This document shows, in pieces, positions 12,480-21,999 of a stretch of DNA of 64,000 bases. Each line of letters begins with the position of its first letter. The first letter of the stretch is position 1. The stretch lies in contig OX327684.1 in NCBI GenBank assembly GCA_946807835.1, positions 15,586,501-15,650,500 of the forward strand, in the 5' to 3' direction. Source of the DNA: Ailanthus altissimus (lineage: Eukaryota > Streptophyta > Magnoliopsida > Sapindales > Simaroubaceae). The notes beneath the pieces were generated by a model. That model saw only the letters and a program-made list of their open reading frames with translations, made no database searches and had not been told where the DNA came from. The translations under genes were made by a program, and so were the position numbers.

Positions 12480-13560
12480 CCTTTTCATTAAGGACTTTTC
12501 ATATATCTTAATTTTCTTAGAGCCGAAGCATAGGCCTCATTATAAGTTTTTGGCTTTAACTTTTAGAAAGCAAACCACAACTTCTTAAGCCTAATATTTT
12601 TATGAAAATTGATGAGTATTTCCTTAGTGTTAAAAACACCCATATTAGTAACCTGATTGTGGAACCTCTGTACGAAGTTTTTGAGGGACTCAAACTTTTA
12701 TTGTCTGACATACATTAGTATAGATGGGTTTTTAGGCCTATCACATGCATACTGGAACTAGAAGACAAAGGCATCTATAGTTGGTCAAAGATGCATATTG
12801 ACTTAAGCTCCAAATTCAAAACCGAGCTCAAGTTGTCCTACATAGAGTGTGGGGGAACATACGACACTTTGCAATCTTCTTCACACCTTATATCACCATA
12901 TGATCTCTATTGAGCTTTAAATGAGCTATCAAGTTAGTAATGCCTTCATAGTTCATAAGCTGAGACATCTTGAACTTGGGAGGCAAGGGTATATTCTTGA
13001 TGCCTTCATAGAAGAGAGATCTAGTCTCCAACATAGGAAAAGAATCTATTACAACGTCTTTCGCTCGTTGAATATCCTCAAGATCTTGTTAAATCTTGTT
13101 AACTTTTCTTAGGAGCTTGGTTGTGGTGTTGTCAACCTTGATATTCTCTACCTCTTTATAGGCTTAACATTTGGCAATTAATTGAGTCTTGAAGGTCTTT
13201 TTAAAGGGTTGCTTTGACTATTTCATTTCGGTGCTTCTTATTATACTCTCAGTGATTGATTGGAGCTCTCTATTAGAAAGAGAGGGAGATTTTCTCTGGT
13301 TAGCTTGTTTTCTCTATTGAAGCTTTCAAGAATTGTGGCTCTTACATTAATCATGATAGAAGTAAGATGACTCAGCCTACAAGTCTCATTTTCTATCATT
13401 CTCTAACCTCTAGCTACACTAGTCATCATAGATGTAACTCCTTGGTGAACTCTTCAAATTGCTTCTGGGTGACCAGGGTGTCTTTGTCAAATGGACTGTT
13501 AGGCGTTCTCGGGGTGTTACCCTGAGCGTGTTTGAGGAAATATTGCGTAAGTTCTTCTAA
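12480..13560 (-). pseudogene. Ty3-gypsy gag relic
   Basis: On the reverse strand, pieces of a plant gypsy gag can be followed: an N-terminal KDTLVTQKQFEEFTKE stretch (about 13440-13490), then PPKFKMSQLMNYEG followed by AHLKLNRDHM (about 12895-12995), the hallmark start of the gag core, then RFHNQVTNMGVFNTKEI (about 12630-12680) and KLKPKTYNEAYASALR (about 12520-12570). Frames change several times and stops occur. No pol domain was found next to it, so this may be a gag-only non-autonomous element or a simple fragment. Confidence 0.6.
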
Positions 13561-13564
13561 ATCT

Positions 13565-14930
13565 AACCTGCTTTCTAATGTGTAGTTTTTTGGTTTCTAA
13601 TTTTTCTTGATGTTTCAGATATAATAAAGGTTTTATCAGCCCCTGGCTAGTCAGATTTGGTTAAATGTCTCAAAGTAGGCTTTTCTTGAAAATTCTATAA
13701 ATGTCTTCAAATGTTTGGGGATAATTTTCTGCTAAGGGCCGACTTAAATGTATGAGGAGTGCAAAGTAATGAAAATTTTAAGTTATTGGGTTTGCTGATA
13801 CTAAAAGTTGGGTTTAGACCTCTGATTTGGTGGTGTTGGAATCGAGATTGAATAGAGATCATACTATAGACTAGTACAAGTTAAACTGTTTTAGAGGACC
13901 TAAGAAATACAAGAAATATGAGGTCACTCGACCCACTGATGCTCAAGTTAGGTGGTGGCTCAGAGGTAAATCTTCCTAGGGTTTATCGTTTTAGAGAAAG
14001 AGTAAAAAGAAGGTAAAGAATTTTTCTTACTATAATTGTTGTCTTAGTTTGAATTCTTACTATAGTGGGAAGCAATATAGAGATTACCCCTCAAGAGAGA
14101 CACATTGAGGGGTATTTTGGATAACTAACTTAGATAAGGGTATGTGGATAATTGTGTTATTCTAACGTTTGGAGTACTAGGTATTTTTCTGGTTAAGTAC
14201 TTTTTTGGAGTAGTCAGCTTGATTAAGTGGATTGAGAGCCCTGATCAGTCAGTAGACTCTGTTCATCTGAGTTCAGCAGATTCAGTATTGCATCACCCTA
14301 AAAAGTTTAAATAGCTCTTATCAGTGTGTCAGTATAGGACAAAGGCTTGTTACTTGCTAACTTAGAGGCTTGTTATTGGCTCTTTAAAGATTTCCTTCAT
14401 TAGACCTTATCTTTAATACCAATTATTAAATGACTTCGCTTTACTTAGACTATTAATGGGATTTGATAATGACGTGGTAAAGCCTGAACTCAGCTAATAT
14501 GTGTACCTGTTGGTGGGCTTGATGATGACATGGTAAGTAACTTATCTATAATGATGTGTCTGATAACGGTACTAAGTGATGACATGCATCTTGCACGCGA
14601 GTCCTACTCAATGACCTTTCTGACCTAAGTTATAGAAGCTCATGTGTTTAGATTCGTACTCAATCTGTTGAGGTAATTCATTTAGATTGGGTTACCTTAG
14701 AAAAAGTTGGGCCTAAGAACCTAAATTTTTATAAATAGGCTAAATGCCACCCTTTTTCCTCAACAAATAATTTTTTCTTCTTTTTTTTTCTCGGATAAGC
14801 TTCACAAGATCTTAGTGCTAATTTTAACAATTGTTTTTTTGCTTGTAGTTTATAGGACATTTCACAATCACATTCACGATTTATTATTTATTAGGTCATG
14901 ATCAAGGAAAAGTATTTTCTTTTTCTTTTT
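13565..14930. other. Non-coding stretch beside the gypsy gag relic
   Basis: Position alone suggests the 5' side (leader or LTR) of the reverse-strand gypsy element, but no matching LTR was found. A TATA-like TATAAATAGG occurs at about 14731-14740 on the + strand. The word GATGACATGGTAA and variants recur near 14465-14585. No gene is seen. Confidence 0.3.
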
Positions 14931-16920
14931 TCCCTTCTTTAGAGGAAGAAAAGAAGAGTATCAATCAAAGAAATTTTGAGGGATGTTGAAATCAAAATAA
15001 AGGAAGGTTCATATTTCTAACTCAATAATGCACATTTTGAACAAACTTAGCTTTCAGCCAAATTATGGTGCCTTTTTCACAAAATGTAATTAGCAAAATG
15101 GTAATGGAGATGAATAAAATATGTGATATTAACTTAAAGTATTTGATTCATAATTTTCTCGCCGCATAATCCCTTTCCATCTTTAATTATGGACCAAACT
15201 AAAGTAACATCAAAACATTGTCAACCCACTACATTATGTCTACCAAGTGGTTGCATTATCTAAATGGTTCAAGAAAATGACATCGTCTATATAATTTTAT
15301 TAATTAGGTGGTTGCGCTTATGTATTAATGATACTCGTGCTTATAAGGAATGTTGAGATCTCAAATTTTTTTTTTTTTTTTTATATGGGAGATATGAACT
15401 CTAAACCTCTACTGAAGTGGAAGCATAAATATATTGTAAATTTTTTATATTGGGGCTATAAATACAAATGCTCAAATTTAAATATTTTTACTCTCAAATG
15501 AAAGAAAAATATATAATGTAATTAGATTACTAATCACTATGTTTGTTGACTAATATTTTCGACCAAGGGTTCATTATTGTTTTTATTATAAAAATGCAAT
15601 TTTCCTATGGTTCATTATCTATACGATGGTTATCATCTTTCTACTTCATTCCTCCTATACAAAAGTAGACTCTTGAATTTGTACTATATACGAACTTAAT
15701 TTAAAACTTTTGATGGATAAGTATCAACAGTTAATGATACTAGTAAAAATTGAACCATCGATCTTTTTGTTTGTTAGTATCACTAATTATAATTTTAAAA
15801 CATATTTAATGATAGACAATTAAAATTTAGTTAAGTGATTAATCATCCCCTTTCTATTTTTGGAGGAGACACTCTTAGTTGTGACACAAATAAACTTAAT
15901 TTAAATCGGTCTCATAAACTTTTCACAAATAAGCATCGATACTTAAAATTAAAAATAAATAAATTCTTCACTCTAATTTATCTTATGTCCTGTTTCAAAG
16001 TTTACATCACATTAATGTCAAATAGTGACACTTAGAGATTGTATTCCTATTTTCTCCAACTATAAATTATGGGCTTATCTTGTTCGTTTGAACAAAGACG
16101 TACGAAAAGATACAATGACTTCAATTTTATGATGAGTTTATCTTGTTCCTTTAGAAATTCAAATAATGTACAATTTATACCAACGAGATTTTTCTAAAAT
16201 TAATAAACAGCGAACAATCAATTTGATGTAAATTTTTTTTTTAAAAAGAAGGAAAATAAAATAATGTATATAAGATAATAAATTGGTAATGGCCACAACA
16301 TAACACATTTGGATTAAATTTTTTACACATGAAATTATTTATAATCTGAACATATTATTTTTAAAAAAATTAGCGACTAAACTATTATTTTTATGAAAAA
16401 AAAAAAGAGAGAAATTAGAATGCCAAACAAATATGGAATTAAGAGTTGATTGATCGGAAAATAAAATATAAATTATTTGATTCTTCCTATATACATATAC
16501 TTGATATTACCATATCCTTAGTAAAAAAAATTTGTTAGGTTATTACGACGTCTAATAAATATGATCATTTGGAGGTACATGAACATGGAATGCACAATAG
16601 TTTTGACTTTTGATTTTTCTTTTCCTTTAGATTGGATGAAATATCTATGGGTCATTTGAATGAGACTGAAATTTGATGGTCAAATTAGGCTACAATTTCA
16701 AAAAGCATCACCAACAAGTAGTGATCACAGTACACTTGGAAATTGAATGGAGCGAACCATAAATCTTGGTCATTTCTTAGAAATAGGAGAATTGACATAA
16801 ACGTTCAGATTCAGTTATATATTTAATAAGAATGGGGATATGGATAATTTTGTTTATGAAATTTGACCCATTACCTAAATTTGTTTACCATGTTTTAAAT
16901 TATTTAAGATTGTCAATTTT
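14931..16920. other. Unassigned AT-rich stretch
   Basis: No coding sequence, RNA gene or recognisable repeat was found. A long T tract lies at about 15366-15382. Short open frames here look like chance frames. Confidence 0.4.
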
Positions 16921-16924
16921 TACT

Positions 16925-17026
16925 AGAAAATTACCATTTAAATTGATAAAGAAGGGCAAAAAAGTAATTTAATAAAAAGACTTGATGAGTAAGATGATTT
17001 ATCATGATCATGTATCAAATAATCAT
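16925..17026 (+). mobile_element. Left part of composite repeat copy B
   Basis: The sequence aligns with the window start (1-110): AATAAAAAGA, then GTAAGATG, then CGTATTAAATAATCAT-like words. Element 1 interrupts copy B at 17026, and homology resumes at 21957 with TGGTTATTAATAAAA. This shows that element 1 is the younger insertion. Confidence 0.7.
17018..17026. repeat. Left 9-bp target site duplication of element 1
   Basis: AATAATCAT is repeated exactly at 21948-21956. A 9-bp duplication is the usual signature of Mutator-like transposition. Confidence 0.92.
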
Positions 17027-17145
17027 GGGAAAAGTTCACAAATAGCCTCATTATTTTTTTATTATAATATTTTAACCAACTTAAAATTAAATATACTTTA
17101 TTAACCAAACATAAACATTTTGGACACATTTGCCTATTTTCTCTA
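17027..17145. repeat. Left terminal inverted repeat of element 1
   Basis: It matches the reverse complement of about 21830-21947 through shared words: GGGAAAAGTTCACAAATAGCC, TTAACCAA, TATACTTTATTAACCAAA and TTTTGGACA. TIRs of around 100 bp are usual in MULEs and hold the transposase binding sites. Confidence 0.85.
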
Positions 17146-17460
17146 TTAACTTTTCACTCACCCGAAAATTAATCAAAAAAAGCAAAAATTATCAAAATTC
17201 GTTAGATCGAAAAATTTGAAGTTATCACTGCATAGATCGGAGCTTTTACAACAGATTTCTCACTTCAAACAAAGAAAATGGCCGATTTTTGGTGAGTTTT
17301 GTTTAAGTTTTGAAAATTTTAAATTTGTTTATAACATAATTAGAATTTATATTTAAAGCTAGCAATAGATGAAATTATTGAATTCTATGTGAAAAATGGA
17401 TTTGAATGGTGTAAGAAACGTTGAAAATGGGCAAAAAATCGTGATTTTTGGGTCATATTC

Positions 17461-17607
17461 GCGATGCAGACGGCGGCCGGAGCGGCGGCGGCCACCGTTG
17501 CCAATCTCGGGGCCATCTCGAGCCCGAGATGGCCCCGCGATGCGCCCTAAGGGCGCATCGCGAACGTCCGCGATGCCGCAAAATTCGCGCCACGTGGCGC
17601 GAATTTT
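17461..17607. repeat. GC-rich block with three stacked perfect hairpins
   Basis: After a GGCGGCCGG-rich stretch come three separate inverted repeats. Arms 17511-17520/17525-17534 are 10 bp with a 4-nt loop. Arms 17536-17547/17551-17562 are 12 bp with the loop TAA. 17580-17607 is a perfect 28-bp palindrome centred on CCACGTGG. The surroundings are strongly AT-rich. The block sits between the TIR and the DUF1985 gene. A decayed equivalent in element 3 is at about 56395-56530. Confidence 0.9.
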
Positions 17608-18056
17608 TTTGAATTAGGTTTTTTTTTAAAATTAAATTTAATTATATTTAAATTAATTAAATATATTTTACATTAATAATTTAGATAAATGTAATTTTAT
17701 TTAAATTAAATAAAAGATTTCATAAATTCTATTTAGAAAGAATATTGATCTAATAGATGGGAAAATTTACTTAAATGACTCATTAATTTTGGTTTGTAAC
17801 ATTTTTTATTATTATTATTATATATGATTATTTTGATTTTAATATATAATTAATGTTGATTAATATTAATATGTTAGTAAATTAATTATTAAGTTTGGTT
17901 TGATTTTATTATTATAATATGTTGATTAATATGTTAGTAATTAATTATTTTAATGTATTATGTATGTTAAATTAATTGTTTTTGTAAATAATCTTTCTTT
18001 GATTATTATTTTTTTTAATATTAATGTATTTTGTTTTTTTTTTTTTATTGTTACAG

Positions 18057-19116
18057 GAAAGAGAACATATCGAAAGAATATAGAATTCCAGAGCATATGT
18101 TTTTTCGTGCATCAGTGACGGCTTATGCTAAGATGTGGGGTCTAAATTGCATTAAGGATAAACTGACAACAAGTCAGAAAACATTATTTAGGCAGACGTG
18201 TATGGGGTATTTCTTAGATATGTCAGAGTTGACATTCTCTGGTATTTTGGTGCACGAGTTATTGTTGCGTGAAGTGCATACCTCTAATGTAGATGATGAG
18301 ATGTGATTTTACATAGGGAGGAAACGCATCCGTTTTAGCCGGCAGGAGTTTGTACTAATCACTGGACTACAAATGCAAGATTACCCTCCCGCCCAGCAGC
18401 TGCATAGGAAATTGGGCACTCGATTATGGGATACATATTTTTCTGGGGTAAAGAAATTATCTTACATATTTCTTGATCAATGGTACGCACGTCTAAATTT
18501 GGAGAAAATGGACGATACAGATGCAGTAAAGTTGAGTTTATTTTATTTTGTGCATCGTGCTTTGATTCCACGTGACGAGCGTAGTGGAATTCAAAATTTT
18601 GTTTTATGTTTAGTGGATGACCTTGATGAGTTTAATAAGTATCCATGGGGCAATATTGCATGGACCGTACTTCATAACTCACTTAAGAAGGCTGCATTCC
18701 AAAAACTTGAGAAAATAAAAAGGAAAGAGTTTGCACAGAAGAAGTTTGAGAGTTACAACGTATATGGCTTTTCGCACGCATTTCTAGTACGCCATATGTA
18801 CTTAACTTTTTGATCTTAATTATATATTTTGTTTGTATACGTCAAACTTATATTTTAAATATAATTATATTAGGTATGGATTTTCGAGGCAATTCTAGTG
18901 TGCGGAGAGATTTTTGGTGATCATAATGGTGATCGCTTCCCTCGTATTTTGAATTGGACGACTCGAGGGACTCCATTGTTCGATGAGGTTCAGGATACAA
19001 TGTTAGCAAAGGATTTGGTATGTGTTGATATGAATGTAAAATATATATATTGGTTTATAACTTTTATTTTGTTTTAAGCGTAAATTAATATGGTTGGTTG
19101 ATTTATAGGTTCTTTC
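18057..19116 (+). pseudogene. DUF1985-Ulp1 gene, 5' part only (element 1)
   Basis: Exon 18057-18786 follows a TTGTTACAG acceptor and encodes the DUF1985 domain (FFRASVTAYAKMWGLNCI, FLDMSELTFSGILVHELLLR, RFSRQEFVLITGL, LVDDLDEFNKYPWGNI). Exon 18874-19017 encodes VWIFEAILVCGEIFG and PRILNWTTRGTP. A third exon starts at 19109 but after 8 bp runs into the deletion junction, so all Ulp1 protease exons are lost. A TGA at 18303-18305 replaces a Trp codon (DEM-stop-FYIG) that element 3 keeps. An upstream exon with the start codon is not recognised. DUF1985 is known from plant transposon-borne Ulp1 genes; its function is unknown. Confidence 0.8.
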
Positions 19117-21108
19117 AAGAAGTTTGACATATTTTCTGCAGCCTCACGTCTCTCAACAAACCATTTTTGCATTAACTCTCGGATCCACTCAATTAAGGCA
19201 GACACCGTCATGGCACATGTATCCTTCGCAACAGCGTTAATGCTCTCTGCAATGTTGGTGGTCATGATGTCATATCTTCTGAATGCTCCCACTAATCGAG
19301 CCCATTTTGAAAAACCAACCTCTTCCTCCAAGTATCTCGTTGCCTCCGGTTTCATTTCTCGCATCTTATATATTTCCCTTTGAAAGTCAGCTATGCGATA
19401 CGCCTTGGCAGCAACAAAATAGGAGGCCAAGTATCCCCCTCCTTTTGTTGTATGCGATGGTATCTTATATCGTGCTACCAAATTACCCTTCAAGTGATGG
19501 ATGCATACACCATGATATACATTAGGAAATACCTCTTTAATGGCCTTCTCGATACTAGCATGTCGATCAGATATAAATACAAGGTTCGCAAGATCGCCAA
19601 TAACTCCTCGGAGTTTTTCCATAAACTACTTCCATGAAGCATCATTTTCAGAGTCAGCAATACCCCATGCAAGTGAAAAAATCTGGTTGTTTCCATCCTT
19701 GCAAACAGCCACAAACATTGTTCCCAAGTATGCATTTTTTAAAAATGTACCATCAACTGCAATAACCGGTCGGATGGAAGACTGGGACCCTCTAATACAT
19801 AGTCCAAGAGCCATGAAGAAATATTTAAAGTGCTTGCAATCGTCAATCTCCAAATGTGTGACTGTACCAGGGTTCTGTTGTTCCAATATATGACAGTATG
19901 CAGGAAGTAATTTATATGAACCCTCTGGAGTACCACGTATCAACACCAATGCATGCTCCTTAGACCGCCAAGCAGTAGGGTAAGTTAAGTCCACACCAAA
20001 CTCCGCACGTATGTCTGCTTGGATTTCCTTCGGTCTATAAAGTCGACTCGCAGATGCAAATTTATTTTTTATAAATTTGCCAATAATCCGAGACTTTGCT
20101 TGTCGATGACCATCGCGCAATCGATCTAATTGGCACACGTGACTTGAATCAATTCTGCGCACAATAAAATGTTTCCTTGCATCTGTCGACACTGCACGTA
20201 ATCGCCATCGACATCTATCATCATCACATTTGATCTCAAAACGATCTTTTGTCGACCTTGACACTTTAAAGCTCCAATTACCTTTAAGTGCTACCATACT
20301 AATAGCCTGGTGAAGTTCGTCTTTGCTATCAAACAACTTTTCTACAAACACATCGTCAATTCCACTACTCGATATCTTATCTGAAATGACCAAGTCTGAT
20401 GGTGGTATTGGAGGCATAAACGCAAAGGGATTTTCCGCTTCACAAAAATCTATTCTTCTAGCTTCAACATTTAGGGAGCTTGTCGAAACATAACAACGTC
20501 CGCCTTCTGCTAAATCATCCCCTTCTAAATTATCAACATTTCTAACATCATCATAGTCCCCTTCCACATCCCCAACATTTTCAATGTCATCACAAGCGTA
20601 ATGTGTATAGGCTGGGTCTTCATTAAAGGGTATAGGAGAAACATTGTGATACTCGTTCGTTGTGTTTGCAGGAACCACTGCTGGAACTGATAGAGATGTA
20701 TGGCTCACTTGGTTGCTACCGCTAGCTGACATAAAATGACCATGAATTGATGGTGGATTGGGGGGCTGTACATTATCTTCATAAACAGGAGCTCTAGGAT
20801 CCACTGTTACACATAAAGGACAGTACGATCTTCTATTGGCGCTTAAAAAAAATCGAACATCATTGTCATTTCTAATCTCAATAGGCTTTAGGTTATACCT
20901 CGTTGCATCAATTTTGATTTTCAAAGTCACCTTACACTTCACATTGTCGACTCCCAAGGTATAACATACTGCATTTAAAAGATCTTCAAAATTAATATCT
21001 TTCGAAACCGAAATTCCAAAATTATTATAATCAACATAACTTTCTTCCCCGTCACTAGAACTCTCCCACTTTCCACCAAAATAAATAACTATCGCATCAC
21101 ACTCCATA
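19117..21108 (-). pseudogene. MuDR-like MULE transposase, 3'-truncated (element 1)
   Basis: The start ATG at 21106-21108 follows an intron acceptor (TTTTTTCAG) that all three young copies share. In order the frame encodes an N-terminal PB1-like/variable region, the MuDR DNA-binding domain (FDSKDELHQAISMVALKGNW, CRWRLRAV, HVCQLDRL, TYPTAWRSKEHAL) and the MULE catalytic domain: VDGTFLKNAYLGTMFVAVCK with the first acidic residue, FISDRHASIEKAI with the second, and TTNIAESINA near the third. A single in-frame TAG at 19626-19628 replaces a Trp codon that element 2 keeps. The frame otherwise stays open to the junction at 19117. The SWIM zinc finger and C-terminus are deleted. Confidence 0.9.
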
Positions 21109-21202
21109 TGACCTGAAAAAACAAAAAAGATTGGGAAAAGTTCACAAATGGAAAATTTAGTAAAATTTTTTAAAACGATAAAATATTTAAAAATAAAAAA
21201 AA

Positions 21203-21545
21203 TGCGCATCGCGGGGGCACATCTCGGGCCCGAGACGTGCCCCCACGATGCCCACAGATTGCGCGCCGCGGGGCTGTCTCGGGCCCGAGATGTGCCCCCG
21301 CGATGCGCACAGATTGCGCGCCGCGGGGCCGTCTCGAGCCCGAGACGTGCCCCCGCGATGCGTACACTGAGCGCATCGCGGGGTCACGTCTCGGGCCCGA
21401 GATGGCCCCGCGGCGCGCACTATGTGCGCATCGCGGGGGCACGTCTCGAACCCGAGATGCACACAATGTGGGCACCGCGGGGCCATCTCTGGCCCGAGAT
21501 GTGTCCCGCGATGACCAAATCGACGGCCGCCGCAGCGACCGCCGT
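21203..21545. repeat. GC-rich tandem palindrome array, about 6 units of 42-57 bp (element 1)
   Basis: Six units, each centred on CTCGGGCCCGAG or a variant, occur at about 55-bp spacing (55, 55, 57, 55, 42). Each unit is nearly its own reverse complement over about 45 bp, with arms of the type GCGCATCGCGGGGGCAC. The array lies just upstream of the transposase, between TIR and start codon, so it may be part of its promoter or 5' UTR. Open frames through it on both strands are by-products of the repeat. Elements 2 and 3 have shorter versions at 57549-57681 and 54255-54486. Confidence 0.9.
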
Positions 21546-21829
21546 CTGGTTTTCGCCAAACACACTCCAAAACTTATTTTTGGCCGGATTTCAACGCCGT
21601 TTATACCATTCTAACTCATTTAGTTGGTTAATAACAACTACTTTTAACTTCAAATGTAAATTTATCTAATTTCTAACAAGTTTAGAAAATTTACCCGGGC
21701 TATTTCTTTGATTTGATTCGAAGCGATCTTCGGCAACCCTTTGATTTTTAGAATAATAACTTCAAAAATATTCGGTAAGCTATTTCTTTAAAGTTTCTTT
21801 AAACTTTAAAAAAATACGAAGTTATAAAT

Positions 21830-21947
21830 TTGATATAAGGATAAATTTGTCCAAAATTAAATTATTTGGTTAATAAAGTATAATCATTTTATATTTGGTT
21901 AAAATAAAATAATAAAATAATTTAAAGGCTATTTGTGAACTTTTCCC
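21830..21947. repeat. Right terminal inverted repeat of element 1
   Basis: This is the reverse complement of the left TIR (17027-17145), ending GGCTATTTGTGAACTTTTCCC. The same sequence opens element 2 at 57106. Confidence 0.88.
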
Positions 21948-21956
21948 AATAATCAT
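21948..21956. repeat. Right 9-bp target site duplication of element 1
   Basis: AATAATCAT is identical to 17018-17026. Confidence 0.92.
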
Positions 21957-21999
21957 TGGTTATTAATAAAAGGTAAAAATAAAAGAACTTGTTGCACAA

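Larger units (their letters stand above)
17027..21947 (-). mobile_element. Element 1: non-autonomous KI-MULE, 4921 bp
   Basis: The element begins GGGAAAAGTTCACAAATAG and ends with its reverse complement. The imperfect terminal inverted repeats extend about 120 bp (17027-17145 and about 21830-21947). A perfect 9-bp target duplication flanks it. Inside, on the + strand, lies the DUF1985 part of the DUF1985-Ulp1 gene. On the - strand lies the N-terminal and central part of a MuDR-like transposase. A deletion fuses the two genes at about 19116/19117 and removes the Ulp1 protease exons and the transposase C-terminus, both present in element 2. It could have moved only with transposase supplied from another copy. 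Confidence 0.93.

Noticed and set aside
18057..18786. Plant mobile domain (PMD/aminotransferase-like) as identity of this exon
   Set aside because: PMD genes also ride on MULEs, but the residues here (AYAKMWGLNCI, FLDMSELTFSGILVHELLLR, RFSRQEFVLITGL) and the linkage to an Ulp1 exon fit DUF1985.
18373..18813. 146-codon frame as a separate gene
   Set aside because: It is the second half of the DUF1985 exon after the TGA at 18303, in the same frame, not an independent gene.
19283..19893. Several + strand frames opposite the element 1 transposase
   Set aside because: They are antisense shadows of conserved transposase codons. The same shadows recur opposite the element 2 transposase at 59107-59898.
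21148..21669. Open frames of 125-173 codons on both strands, rich in Arg, Ala and Gly
   Set aside because: They run through the GC-rich palindrome array, where stops are rare in every frame. The repeated motif ISGPRCAPAMR is simply the 55-bp unit translated.
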